Below, one piece after another: positions 37,331 to 49,893 of a stretch of DNA of 64,000 bases. A program made the translations under genes and the position numbers. Numbering within the stretch: the stretch's first letter is position 1; each line of letters starts with the position of its first letter. Source of the stretch: Himantopus leucocephalus (Eukaryota; Chordata; Aves; Charadriiformes; Recurvirostridae); contig RSEF01000014.1 in assembly GCA_003993805.1 (NCBI GenBank), positions 4,334,712-4,398,711 on the forward strand, written 5' to 3'. The notes under the pieces were generated by a model that did no database searches, was not told the origin of the DNA, and saw only the letters and a list, made by a program, of their open reading frames with translations.

Positions 37331-39664
37331 ATGCTTTTTGAGGGCTCAAGGATTGTTTATTTTTCATCCAAATAGGGTAGATGGTGCTTTTTGTAAGTCA
37401 GCTGAGGTGAGGAGCTGGGGAGGGGGTATAATGAATGTACAGGATACGAAAGCTTATAAAACCCCTTCTTTTACACAGGACCATGAACCACTTGGCAATA
37501 TAGGGTCAAATGTGCAGACAGCCAGGGAGATCCCAACTCTCATCACATTGTCTCTTTTAAAAAATAGTTATTTATTTTGTGGTATCAGCATTTTCTTATT
37601 TAGCTTTACACTATAAAGGTATTCATCATGCTAATCCCATTAGGTAGATAATATCCCTGCCAGCGTTCCTGGGGAGAGCTAATCACCACTGCTATTGTTC
37701 CACTCCTTTTGATTGCTCAGGAAACCAGAAATAGATGGCTCTTCCAGCCAGTAGACTCAGTCACTGAAACTTAAGACCTAATTAGATCCTCACACCTTTG
37801 GTTCAAAGCAACTTGGAAGCATTAAACCGCGAAGGTACTTAAGCTGATGACTCACGTAACTCATGCTCTTCCTTTGCAATGAGGGTTCACCTACCACACA
37901 AACACACAGGAGCAACAGATCTACTTATAACAGAGTTGTGACTCGACCAGGTAAGAAACCAGTTAAAGCCTGTAGGGTGGATGGGATCTGTCTAGTTTGG
38001 ATTTCCTCTCATCTGCAAAAAAAATACTGTCTCCCTTTTTTCTTTCTGAAAACTTTTCAGAAGAGGACTCCAGAATTTAAAGAGAAACATGAAGGCACTT
38101 GGAAAAAGCGAGACAAATTTGGGAACCTTGCTGCTCCCACACACCTCTGTTTCCTGAGCAGCACGCAGCCCTGATGCGCTTGGAGTACCAGTGAAAGTGT
38201 GCCGCTTCGTTAACCAGGTGCCTATTAACATCTCCGTCAAGTCAGTGAAGAAAATGCATCTTTCCTTGCTTTCACGTATGCGACCACAGGGCGATGTGCT
38301 CAAAGGTCAGTTGTTTTGAAGTGCATGCATGTTTTGTGTAAGTTTCCTTTTAGCAAATGTACCGGTATATTTCATATAAAAAACAACAGTGTTTTCTGAG
38401 GCGCTCCTTAAAAGGTTGTGCTGACACAGGATTAGTCTTCAGTTTTCTGTTTAACACCATTTCTATTCCATTAGTAGCTTTCATAATCTGGTGGTAAAAC
38501 TATGCAAGAATAAGACTGGCCCTGCATGTAGATCACATTTTAAATCAGAAAGCCAAAGTGGTTGCAAGTTGCAAAATAAAAAAACCTAAAACACATGAAA
38601 TCCTGTGCAACTCAAACAATAACTCCAGGGGAATTTATTTCAGTGAAGTCCCAAAGAAGGACCTGAGTGAGGGTAAAAAGGTCTCTCTAGCTGAGAGCAG
38701 AGGACAGAGCTATTGCTGCTGCTGGACTTGCTGGAGGGACCGCGGTCAGCCCCTGAGGATCAATCCCAACCTTGCTCCAGGAAGGGCAGGGGTTGGGAGG
38801 TGAGCGGTGGTGACTCTGGATTTATGCCCTGGATTCAGCACACGTCCCCAGACCAGGCTGGAAATCTGCTGGAGGTGTGGCTGAGAAGATGTTACGGACT
38901 GGTCAGAGAACACCTTTAGCGTCAGGGGTTCGGCGTAGTCGTAACCTGAGGTGAAAAGGGATTAAGTGGTTTGTGCCGGCTCGTGCATGAAATCCCTGCA
39001 GGCTTTGAACTTCGTGGTCCTTATCCAGTGAATTTAACTATGAAGCCGTCCTCTTCTCTCCGGTAGTCCAGCAGTCACTGCACACGTGGGATGCTGGTCT
39101 GTTTGCAAAATATTTGCAAGCACCGAAAGGACTGGTGGAAGCATCTTGTAAGTGTGCTGGAAAATTAACGTCACGTTACTGAAGAAAAGCCAATTTATCA
39201 ACAAAGTGGACTTTAGAAGGATAAAAAGTCTCCTTGTTTCTTTCCTCTCAACTGTTTCTGTGAGTCACTTAAGCTCATCAGGAAAACACCTAATCAATTA
39301 AAGCTTAATGCCCTGTGGTTCATGAAGAAATACAAAAATTTTACAAAGGATGTTTTAAAAATTTCAAACAAATTCCAACTTTCTCCAAAGTTCAGTTTCC
39401 CAATAAGGTCATAGCAGATGTTAGTCCTGCGTTAAGATTTGTAAAGGCTCCTAAAAGTGCTGGGCTAAGGACAAAAATGGCCAGGCACCAGTGGAGAACT
39501 TGGGGCGGCTGCTTCGCAAACCATTTTGAGCCAGGGAGTTTTAGAGGGAGGATCGCAGAGGATGGAGCGGGTGGCTTCAGCCCCATTCTTTGAAATGTCC
39601 TGACAGAGCCGTGCTAGCGGTGCAGCTATTACAGCTTTGTTGTCTTAATGACAAGAGATTAAAA
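37331..39664. other. Unique non-coding sequence, no gene seen
   Basis: No recognisable gene or interspersed repeat. Open frames are short and overlapping. Confidence 0.55.
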
Positions 39665-39696
39665 TTAAAATTTTAAATTTAAATTTAAAATTTTAA
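39665..39696. repeat. 32-bp perfect A/T-only palindrome
   Basis: The segment is built only of A and T and equals its own reverse complement over 32 bases, centred on AAATTTAAATTT. Flanking ATTAAAATT units extend the A/T-only stretch to about 39658-39708. It may be a simple-sequence expansion or a cruciform-prone site. Confidence 0.95.
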
Positions 39697-39708
39697 AATT
39701 AAAATTTT

Positions 39709-41334
39709 GAACACTACCGCAATAAAGCGCCAATACACCCCTCCTTCGAGTCTCATGTCTGATATACCTTGAAGGAGGAATCTCTTTGAAGGTCCAGCAG
39801 TGAAGAAAGCTGTGGACCTTCTTATCGTGGCTAGGCTCCATCTCCAAGGCAAGGGAAATTCCAGTGAAACTTCAAGATCCGTCAAGACGGTTTAGCTCTT
39901 ATTCATCACCCTCATGGCATCCAGGCTTGAAATTCTTAATGTGATTAGTGCCGGGGAAACAATTTTCGTCCTCCTCAGCTGCACTCGCAGCCCCCAGTAG
40001 AGCACAAGACTTGATGATCGAGAAGGGAGGGTTCACTTAAAGCTCCCCCATTTATAGCTGTGGGGAAATTGCAGGGCTGTGGCCTCGGCTTCTGATTTCA
40101 TGGAACATGAATGTCCGTTTGTTGCATGGCAAACAAAGCCAGAACAATGACACAGATCCACAATAAAAACAGTGAAAAGAGAGAACACAAAACTTGAACT
40201 ATTGTGGCGCGTACACTAGCGATGTATGGTCAGCCAGGAGGAATGCCTGCTAACTTTTTAACATTGAAGTTCTAAGTAATTCCGTTTTTCTGTAAAGTCG
40301 CTGGCATCTGGTATGTTATTAAGCAACTCAGTAGAGATCTGTTAAATGCATAACCTCCCTGCACAAAGCATACATTCTTTTACTAGATTTCTCCCTTTAA
40401 CCCATACTTCCCTTTGATACTTGCACGCTCCACAGTTGCCAACCATGGTTTTGCAAACTTGGCTGAAACGATTCAGTGGGGCGAATCACCCCATTTGCTC
40501 CCTGCCACCCTCACAAGATTGCAGTCAGACCCTCCGCTGCTTTCAGTCTGAAGTTCCCCTTCGCTTTCCTAGAAATCCTAATGACCTTGGACTTATTTCA
40601 TAAGATACCCCAAGAGATTTCACTCCGAAAGAGCAAACTTCTGACAAAAGGTGCCGCTTTGACTTGGGCTGAAGCAGGTCACAAGGGTTACAGAGAGCTG
40701 GGTTCAGGAACGTTGCCGTAGCCTACCTGAACACCGTAACGCAGTGCACAGCAGAGCGCAGCCATACCTAACCTGAGGTTTCCATTTGGGCTGTGGCAAA
40801 AGTAAATGCCAGACGCATGATATTGATTTAGGATTAGCTATGCCACAAAGATAAAAGGTCTTGCATCCAGGATGGGTCAATTAGCATCAACTCAAGTATC
40901 TCCCAGCTAAAACCATGGTCAGAGCTTTAGACACCGTGTCTAAAGCCCTGTGGCAGCTTTGGACCTGAAGTCTGAGCCAGGGCTGACGTGGGGGTATAAC
41001 ATCCTTTGTCACTGGGCTAAACCGTGAGCAAATCCCTCTGCCTGGCTCCCCACGGTCCCTCCTTTCCCCCTCTGCACTTGTTTTACCCAAATGGCTGGCG
41101 AGCATCCCTGCTGCCCCTCAGGCTGGAGCCTGGCAGGCTGCCGACGCACAGCTCTGCGTTACCTGAATTATTGACCCTTGCAATTAAATCAGCAACAAAC
41201 AAACCTAACTGCATTGTAAACAAACACTTTCTCTGACAAACAAATAGGCAGCACACTCCTGAGATGGGTGAATCTCCCTCGTCTCCCCCTCTCCCTGACA
41301 CCTCCAGCTTTGTTTCAGGGTGTGGGAAGACTGG
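39709..41334. other. Unique non-coding sequence, no gene seen
   Basis: No gene or repeat recognised between the A/T palindrome and the assembly gap. Confidence 0.55.
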
Positions 41335-41434
41335 NNNNNNNNNNNNNNNNNNNNNNNNNNNNNNNNNNNNNNNNNNNNNNNNNNNNNNNNNNNNNNNNNN
41401 NNNNNNNNNNNNNNNNNNNNNNNNNNNNNNNNNN
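41335..41434. other. Assembly gap of exactly 100 N
   Basis: One hundred consecutive N, the usual placeholder for a gap of unknown size. The sequence on either side is ordinary. Any reading frame crossing it is artificial. Confidence 0.99.
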
Positions 41435-42689
41435 TGATTCCTGACATTGCCATTGCCACAAGGAAAGGTCTTTCCTAGTATGGCAAAAGACAAATGCAGG
41501 ATCCCAGCTGATGCGAGTAACTGAATCAGCACAGCAGGTAGTGGAGAGTTTGTGGCCTCCTCAGCCTCTCTTTTTGCTTGCACAAGTCTTGCAACAGGGG
41601 AGGACTTTGGATTTTTACAATATCTGTGACTCCCCAAGTCTTTTGCACGTGGCATCTACCATCATGGTGAGTGAAAAAAAGAAGCTGTAGATCTCAGTAC
41701 TATCTGAAACGGTGCCAGTGGCAGCTGGCGTCAAAGCAAGCGAGTAGCAGAAGTTGCGTGAGTGGACACGGCAGCTCAAAACTTGGTTTTTCCTGAGACG
41801 GAGAAGGCAGGATGTTAACAGTCCGCCCTTGTCTCATCCTTTTCCTCACAGGAGGGAAAGCTGGTCTAATTATCACGTGTTCGTTATGAAGAGGGAGAAT
41901 GCTGTAACTACACAGTTAGTCGGCTGTAACAGTGACCCAAGGAGTGGAACTGGCCCTGAAAAATGCAGTCATTTAGTATCTAACTTAATACAAATGCTGC
42001 TGATTTGGCTGCAGAAGAAAGAAAATTAAGATCAGTAACATAAAATATAAGGAAAAGAAAAGAAACTGCCTTTTACAGCCCCATAATACCACTCCTCACA
42101 GTTCCTACAACAACCAATACTCGTGGTGTTTATAAGAGTTATCTGCACAAGTATTAAATGAATCAGAAAAAAATCACGAAGTTAAATATATACCTGCTAA
42201 CAGCGAAGTTCTGAATGTATCCGTAATTGGTGTAGGGAGGGAACTGTGTGATTTACTCTAACCGTGGAGTGATTGGAAACAGCTTGCTCAGTGCTTCCGA
42301 GTGCTTTTCCAGCAACGCGGCATGTTTCCTTAATAAGAAATCTTGTACCATGCCATGTCTGCAGGATCTTCTTCGTTCTCCCACACTCCAGGGCTTTAAC
42401 ACTTCCATTTGCATTCCTCGGAAGACCTGGATTTAAGGCTATGGAAGTTAAAGCGATCCTTTTTACTCGCTTCCCTGGGGTTTAAATCGGGCCCTAGGTA
42501 TCTTCATCTCCCTGACATTTGCTATCATAGAATGTTTGATTTTTCATTACTTCCTTGTGTGTTGCAGACCCAGCTAATGTGGAAATCTCTGCTTCCCCAG
42601 CCAGGGGAGACCCACCTTCTGGGACTTTACCTTAGCTAGAAATGATCGTCTGGGTTATTGAGAAACCGTTCTGTCAATAACAGTCCTGA
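41435..42689. other. Unique non-coding sequence, no gene seen
   Basis: No recognisable gene, RNA or repeat. Confidence 0.55.
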
Positions 42690-43180
42690 CAGGTGTCTGC
42701 ATAATTGGAGTCCCTCGTTAACATGATACCTTGTGGCTTAGGATAAAGTATTAACGGATCTATGAAAAATTCTAAAATCCAACTGGACTCTAATTTATGT
42801 CTAATGAGTTTCTCTTTGATTTTTATTCCTTGCATTATGCTCAGATAAATTCATCACCACCCTGTCAATCAACGTGTGGTCCTAATGAGATCGTACTCTT
42901 CAAAATCCATAGCAGCAGCAGTAAGAAGTATCCAGATTGCTTTGACTTGTACCCTCTACTGCAGGGCATACTTAATTTGCTCATTTAATAATGATTTTAA
43001 AATGTTTAAAATCTAAACAAAACAACAAGTTCCTACTCTTGTATTCAGGTGTGATTTATCCATCTTTCATGATGAGACAGGCATAATAATTATATAAGCC
43101 CCTGGGCTAGTATACATGAGCATTAAAGTGAATTATGACATGATCAGACTGCTAAGGAAAGCCACAGTTATTTTGCAGAA
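42690..43180. promoter_or_regulatory. AT-rich block, possible conserved non-coding element
   Basis: Non-repetitive AT-rich sequence with clustered words such as CTCATTTAATAATGATTTTAAAATG near 42979-43003 and CATAATAATTATATAAG near 43082-43098. It has no coding signal and no known repeat. The call rests on composition only. Confidence 0.18.
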
Positions 43181-43182
43181 AT

Positions 43183-43246
43183 GGGGCCAAATTCTGCTCC
43201 CCTGGAACTGACTGCAATGCTACAGAAGTCAGCAGAGTTACCTTCC
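43183..43246. mobile_element. MITE-like palindromic repeat fragment
   Basis: GGGGCCAAATTCTGCTCC at 43183-43200 followed by ACAGAAGTCAGCAGAGTTAC near 43222-43241 matches the arm and centre of the sauropsid palindromic repeat whose arms read GGGCC-A-ATTCTGCTC and whose centre carries GAAGTCAATGGAGTTAC. It is degenerate and non-coding. Confidence 0.55.
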
Positions 43247-43522
43247 TGCAAAATTTGCTCCATGCAATCATCTAATGTAAACTTGAGATTTGAGCGTTGT
43301 CATACTTGTGCACCCTGCTGCCAAGATGATAACACTGAAACAAGACGATAATTGTTCGGTTTTACATTGCAAGTGCACCTCTAACACCCTCTGAAACAAT
43401 GGGAACAAAACAAGAGATGACTCGAATACACAGATTTAAAATATGTGCGGTTTCCGGATGCAAAGCATAAAGGAGGAAAGCGAGACAATTCTACAGCTAC
43501 AATAGTTTGACCAAAGATCAGA

Positions 43523-43575
43523 GAAGTCAATGGGAGTCTTTCCATTTTTCTTTCAATGAGATTTAGATCAGTTCC
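43523..43575. mobile_element. MITE-like palindromic repeat fragment
   Basis: GAAGTCAATGGGAGTCTTTCC at 43523-43543, then TTTCAATGAGATTTAGATCAG at 43551-43571, follows the same family as 29621-29702 (centre CAATGGGAGTCTTTCCATTG, right arm ending TTTGGATCAGG). This copy preserves the centre well and lacks a clear left arm. Confidence 0.65.
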
Positions 43576-45086
43576 CTTTGGGGAGTCATAATGAAGTTTA
43601 TTTCCATTATAAATATACAGCTGATATGTCAAATTATACTGCCATCATGAGAAAAAGATTACATACAGAGCCACAGCCCAGCTGAATTTCACATGAAAGA
43701 AAATTACATTACGTTACTATTGCCAAAATCTAAAGGGAATGACATTTGACAAGGAAAACATTCATACTTCTTAGATACAATCACTAAATTTTATTATTTC
43801 TGTGGTGGTAAGTCTATTGCATTCACTAATGACCAATCTGTCCCTCTTAAAGATTGATCCTTGCTGACCTTTCGCCATATCTTCCTCCTGATCTTAGTGT
43901 ATGTCTCAACAGGAGAAAAAAAAACATATGTTTTTAAACCAAAATAGTCAACTGCTGGTGGGGACTGGGTAGGTGTACTAGTTGCGACTAACTCATTTTG
44001 AAGCAAAAATTTTTTGTTGTCTCCATGGATTTCTTATTTCAATGATTTATAAATTAGCTTCTTTTTTTTTTTCCTCTAGTGAAGACAAAGCATTGGTGCA
44101 AAGGTAATCTCTTTTTTACAGTCATAAACCAGACTCTCTGATTTATGGCTTCCATTCTCTGAGCGTTATACATATATAAACCATATCCTACTTCAGGACG
44201 AACCACAACTTTTGTGAAGACCTCTGTACTTAAAAAGTGAGCAAAACCAACCAACATGTTGTTAATTACACAGAAAACTGATATGGAAAAAAGCCTTTGA
44301 CAATATTTACATCAGAATCTGTTCTTTCCCATTTGAAAAATGAAGTGATCAACACACTTTCATCAAGCACTCAGAATTCAGAATTTTCAACCATGTCTAC
44401 TCATTATAAACATAATTTGGTTTGGGTGGGTGGAATTCTCATTAGGCTCTGAGCTGGTTGACATGTTTTGATAACTGAAAAACAAAGTCAAAATCTCGGC
44501 AACGTGAAAACAAGCACATTTGTTTATTTTCCCAAATGACCCTACTGGAATTCTCTCCCCAGATTAAAAACATTCTAATATATACTGATAAGTTTCACAT
44601 GCCCCTAATTTTGAGGGATATCATTCATTTTGATTTTAAATTAGTAAGCTCTCCCCATATTTCATGTTCTCCCATTACTGTATGCACTGACAGGTTGTAA
44701 AGAGGACATAACAGGATGAAGTCTAAGAAGAAAATTACAGCAAAGGGATGAAGGACTGTTTTTTTTTCTGTCTGTCTCCTGAAGTCTTCAGATGGTGACT
44801 AGATGCCTACAGATAAGACATTTTTTAATCAAGGTGTTAGAGAACTCCATAGTTGAAATGACATCGAGTGAGTCATACAGTGGATCAGATCAGATCATCT
44901 AACGAAATCTTCAGTCGTTAGAATATACATCCCTCTGAATACAGGTAATATTTTTCCAAGAGCCAACGACCAGATCTTCCTAAATCAGTAATTTCAGTGG
45001 GAAGAGGAGCTTCAGGAGACCTACACATCATTTTTAAAAGACCTAAATGTTAGAGCTGACCTAGGACAATGTGACAGAAGACACTG
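43576..45086. other. Unique AT-rich non-coding sequence
   Basis: No gene recognised. A strong pyrimidine tract ending in CCTCTAG at 44079 precedes a possible 24-nt microexon, discussed as a finding. No repeat seen. Confidence 0.5.
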
Positions 45087-45150
45087 GTTGAAATTCTGGC
45101 TCCACTGAGCCCAAGAGGGAGTCGGAATTCAGTGGGGCCATGTTACCACC
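45087..45150. mobile_element. MITE-like palindromic repeat copy
   Basis: GTTGAAATTCTGGCTCCACTGAG at the left and GGAATTCAGTGGGGCCATGTTACCACC at the right are imperfect reverse complements, as in the sauropsid palindrome whose arms read GAAATCCTGGCCCCA / TGGGGCCAGGATTTC. The two arms pair through CTGGCTCCACTGA and TCAGTGGGGCCA. Confidence 0.6.
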
Positions 45151-45473
45151 CAGTGTGTCAATGGGAAAATTGCCAGTTTAAAACAAGACAAAGTGATATA
45201 AGATATTTACCCCCAGGAAGCAAAATAGAAAAGATATTCCAGTCCCCAGTCCCCCATGTCACCTCAAATCCTCCCACCCCAGAGCAACAATATGGGCCAA
45301 ATGGAAAGTGACATCAGATTTACTGGTCTGTCTCAGCACAAGACATGTCTGAGGCAAGTCTCAGCAGAAGATGTGTGAGGCAGGAAGGTTTTTTTCTTCT
45401 AATACATAAAATGGGTAACTAAGGGACTGAGAAATTGCATAGATTGGACAAAATGAAGTTCATCAATGGGTTC

Positions 45474-45720
45474 ACAGCATCACAGAATAGTTGAGGCTGG
45501 GAGGGACCACTGGAGGTCATCATGTCCAACCCACCTGCTCAAGCAGGGTCACCTAAAGCAGGTTGCCCAGGACTATGTCCAGATGGTTCCATTTCACAGA
45601 AACATCCAAGGACATACTCCACCCTTCGCCATCAAAATTCAATGATGATGCCATCAGACCTTTCTTCTAGGTGCAAACTCTTCTCCAGCTCTCTCAGTAC
45701 CGCTGTTTCTCATGGAAGAT
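45474..45720 (-). mobile_element. CR1 LINE 3' end with internal deletion
   Basis: On the plus strand it opens with CATCACAGAATAGTTGAGGC, then GGGAGGGACCACTGGAGGTC, CCCACCTGCTCAAGCAGGGTC and GCAGGTTGCCCAGGACTATG, a close match to the reverse complement of an avian CR1 3' end. Matching then weakens and resumes near CTTCTCCAGCTCTCTCAGTACC (about 45680), so the middle has been deleted or diverged. The distal limit is approximate. Confidence 0.9.
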
Positions 45721-46600
45721 CCCATGAATCTTCCAGCAGGAACGGCTCGACATGTGGGTAGCTAATAAACCCACAGTCATTATGAGAGTCAGGGCAGAGC
45801 ATAATTCTAATTACAGGAAACAGGAGGAAGAAGGGGTGACTTTCAGAGTGTTTTATTGTAATTTAAGTAGGCTTCTAAGACATGAAAAGCCGGCAATCAT
45901 GTCAGAGGTTACAAGGAGTTTTCGTGCAATTGGGAGTCCATATTTCTCCATCCTAACATACCATCTGGGAGAAGGGCAGCCAGAGGCAAGTGGCAGAATC
46001 AGGAGGAGGAAGAGAGCTGTTAGCCGGCTCTGGTTTGTCTCTGCCTCTTATCAGATCGTAACTTCACAGTAGCAACTTCCATGGCAAACTCCTTCTAGCC
46101 CTTCCAGACTGACTTTCAAGCCTGACTCCCCAGAGATGGGAAACTTCAGACACAGGAGAGCAGCTAACGAGGCAGAGGAGCAGTTCTTTGTGGCTGCAGT
46201 GAACTGCGAGGGATCTTTCCATGACGCAGCTTTGTTTCCTTTGCATGCAAGCCCTGCAGGTTCCCCAATGAGATGGACTAGGTTAATTTGTCATTTGTTG
46301 TTAGGAAAATCCTGACAAAGATCAAGACTGTGCTGTGAATGTTTGATGGTCACCTGTCTGTGTTTTTTTCTAATTGGCTAAGATTTCCTCTGCTGGATAC
46401 GTATTTCAAACTGCTATAAAATCAGTCCCCACTCAACTATTTCATGCTGGTAGACATCCCAAAGAATGTCATTGAATGAACTGAAGTAATTTGGGATACT
46501 ACTTGGCATAACAGAAACAATTGCTCTGCTGACATTATTCCAGTTTTACGTACACTTATGAAAAACTACAACAGAAATCTGTCCACTGGCAAGATAAGAA
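45721..46600. other. Unique non-coding sequence, no gene seen
   Basis: A plus-strand open frame at 45752-46072 (106 codons) starts just past the CR1 fragment. It has no recognisable domain or splice context, so I do not call it a gene. Confidence 0.5.
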
Positions 46601-46624
46601 TTTTTTTTTTTTTGGGGGGGGGGG
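46601..46624. repeat. T13 followed directly by G11
   Basis: A T homopolymer passes straight into a G homopolymer, the same arrangement as at 49842-49893. It is low-complexity and likely to carry length errors. Confidence 0.9.
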
Positions 46625-49600
46625 TTTGCTTGTCAACCAGCTTTTCCAACATTTTAAAAGATATTTCCTGTTTTAAATCCATCCGGGGTACAATTGTGCT
46701 TTTTTTCCTTCCAATTCCCAGGGTAGAAGGAAGAAAATGGGCATCAGTTTAGATTGTCTCTGCCAGGAAATATATAATAATGCTGTCATTCTTAAGAAAA
46801 TTCTGCAGCAGCAGGCTCAGACAGCTACAAAGTAGAGCACATGCATGGATTTGTCATCCTGCCTTACTCTTAAACAACATTGGCTTCTTTGTCAATTGTG
46901 AGGAAACAAGGGGGAAAACCCCTTGGAGGTGAGCCACACATTTATTTGTTCCTGAGCTCTGATAGCAATGTTGGCTGCAACACAATCCTTTTTTTAGAAA
47001 GAAGAGGTGAGCATCTGTGCAACTTGTTCAGAAAAGTCAACAGATATTTTTGACAAATGCATTTTCTTGACACATGTTGACTTGCAACATCCAAGGACAG
47101 GATGTATGTGACTGCATAAATCCAACGTTCATGACAGATCATGAGTGTTGCTACCTGTCCCCTACAGCTCCACTTCTGGTTCGAAGAAGCCATCAAGTGT
47201 GGGAGTGATCTATGGGTCAGAGGTGCTCCAGCACACCAGTGACACAGAGTGAAGCAAACCTTGGTGACTAGGTGGGCAGAAACATCCTTTTGCTCTTCTG
47301 CATCACCATTATGTTTCTATTCACGACAGTGATCAAGTAAAACTGGGTCTTTCATCAATTTTAGCTGAGTGTGGCAGGTCCTTCTGCAAGGGGACACACC
47401 TGACTTTACCCCACCTCTTCATTTTTCACTATACTCAGAGTATGAAGAGTCTCAGCCCTACCTTTCCCGTGTGGCCAACTGAATGCTGGATCTATGGAGC
47501 TAAAGTCCTACCAGCTCCCACAATGCCTGTTTCCAGTGTGACAGTGGGAAGAAGATGCCTTCAAAAGTCCCATTACTCAGTGTTGTAGATTACTCAGTAT
47601 TTTTGTCTTCACCAAACACTTGGGAGATATAATAAAAATATTTGTTTCTAACTGCAAAGAGAAATGCCTTTTCCTGGTAGACGCTGTGTTTTTCTCAGGC
47701 CACGTGTGAGAAACAAAGCCTGGTGCTTAAAGATGCCAGTTAGGTGGTTGCATTCCCCATCCACACCAGTGCCAGAGACTTGGCCATCCCAGAGGCTAAG
47801 CAGTGCTGTGACAAACTTGTGACACAGGCTGATGGTGACTTTAGACATGTGCTCTACAGGTCTTTATAAAAGGGTACAAGCAGACTAAATCCTGATGCAG
47901 GAGCACACAAACAGCTCCTGAGGAACTGTACTTACACTGAGACGCACACACATTCTATCCAAGCGCTTCACGGGGGGGATGGTAGTATTTTTAATGCCTC
48001 CCGGCAAGCACATGTTAGGAGCTTTGGTAACCCAATATGAATTCTGAAATGTACAAACACATCTGTGTCAAGCCCTGATGAGAAAGTGCCTCCGAAGCAC
48101 TCCAGTAAAACACCTGTGACCCGTACGACTGTTTTATATTGCCTTTAGATAATCACAGGCTGCCTTGTAACAGCTACCTTGCTGCTTAAGTTGATGTAGT
48201 TGCAGCTCATGGAGTATGAAAATGAGTACTGGTAATATTACTGCTATTGGTCCTGATGGCAAAACACAATTCCCTTAAAAAATGAATGTCACAAGTAGTG
48301 GATGAAATCTAGATGAGTGACGTACTTCCATACCCATTAGCACATACTTTGCCCAAAACAGAACTACTCCATTTTAAAGAAAATCTCTGCAAGGGAAGGG
48401 AAGGAATTGCCCTCCTTCCTTTTTGGTGCATTAAGAAGGTTTGAGATTTCCCCACTCTCTCACTTGTTTCTCGAAATTCAGCTCCTGTTGGAGTCATGGG
48501 TGGCATTGAATGTCCATTTCCAGACCTCCTGTACAAAGGGCAATTTCTGTGCAGTCCCCCATTGGATCCCAACGACAAAAGATGACTAAAAAATAATGCA
48601 TTTAACAGCAAACATAGCTCAGAGAACATTTGATGAAGCAGGCCGGCGCTACTGCTGTTGCTTACTCACCACAGATGTCCCCAGCAAGAGTGCCCAGAGC
48701 TACACAGAGAACCCTGTAAAGCAACTGAGGCCAATTGCCAATATTTAGGCATAATTCAGGTCATCTCACACTAAAAAAAGAGCCGAGGATAAACTGCATC
48801 AAGCGCTACCTCTTCCCTTTGCCCAGCCTCTCCTGGCCCCCGACAACATCACGCCGCTGGAGCATGCTCTGTGTCACCTCTCCAGGAGATGCTGTGGTGC
48901 TCCAGAGCTCCCTCCCATCAGCTTCACAGCTAGTCCCAGCCTCCCTTTGATAGATTAAAATCAATAATCATAACAGAGAACTAGTAACTAACTAATTGAG
49001 GTTTAGAAGGACCAGCAAATCATCACAGAGCTAAGATGCTTTCCATAGCTTAGGCCTGAAGAATAGTTGACACACGAACAATATTTAGCTTCTAATCCTC
49101 CTCTATCCCTTGCTCAGTCTCAGTGAGAGAAACATACCTTCGCATTTCTCTTCTTTTTTAGATTTTGTAGTTTTTCCTCATTGCTCTTGTATTTTTTCTC
49201 CAGTGAGTCCAGTTCTGTTCCCATTCGGCCTCAAGGCTGGGACCCTGGAAAATATCTCCTGAATCTTCAACAAGTATTTGTCTCCCTCATCACAGTTCTT
49301 ATTCCTCCCTTCCCTTAGGAAACATAACTCATTAAAGATCAAGAAGAATTTAATTCAAATATAGGTTTTATTTATAGCATTTCCCCCTCCTCTCCCTCCC
49401 CATCTCCACAGCGCTTTTCTCAGTATATTTTATTTTCACCAGCTGGACTATCCTCTCAAAAACTACTTTGTGACTCTGTAACTCCATCCACGTTAGCGCA
49501 GTTATCCTGCAATTGTAGGGAGAGCAAAGGTCCCAGTTTTATACCTCTTTATCATTTAACCAGTGAAAGCTGCAGTTTACAGTCTCTGCAATCTTTCAAG

Positions 49601-49840
49601 TTTTCCTTAATAAGGAGTGCTTATGCTTGTCACAAAAATGTAACCTCAGGATTATACAAGAATAAAACTTTCTTTTGTCTTTTCTTCCAGGTGTCCATAT
49701 GTCTGCAACAGGGAATCTGGCCAGCTCGCAGGAACTGCCTCTCCTCCAAGAACTGCATACTGAGGCAAATTCCCAGCTTATTAAAAAATAGTTCTGTTAT
49801 TTTGCCATCTTGTTTGTTCTGCAATTCCACCGTATTTTCC
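46625..49840. other. Unique non-coding sequence, no gene seen
   Basis: No recognisable gene or repeat. A TATA-box-like TATAAAAG occurs at 47865-47872 with no transcript evidence near it. Confidence 0.5.
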
Positions 49841-49841
49841 N

Positions 49842-49876
<35 letters not shown>

Positions 49877-49893
49877 GGGGGGGGGGGGGGGGG
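49841..49893. repeat. N, then T34, then G18 homopolymer block
   Basis: A single N (49841) precedes 34 T (49842-49875) and 18 G (49876-49893). Base calling or gap filling was probably unreliable here. Open frames encoding poly-F/poly-G or poly-K/poly-P across it are artefacts. Confidence 0.95.

Noticed and set aside
41083..41655. 190-codon minus-strand open frame
   Set aside because: A third of it is the 100-N gap, so the frame is artificial.
42520..42550. ATCATAGAATG resembling the CR1 octamer end
   Set aside because: The adjacent sequence does not continue into CR1 on either side.
47865..47872. Canonical-looking TATA box TATAAAAG
   Set aside because: No initiator, CpG enrichment or downstream gene. 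Such octamers occur by chance in AT-rich DNA.
49670..49840. Strong acceptor-like TTTTGTCTTTTCTTCCAG with an open frame after it
   Set aside because: No donor before the homopolymer block and no recognisable product. Pyrimidine tract plus AG is common in this window.
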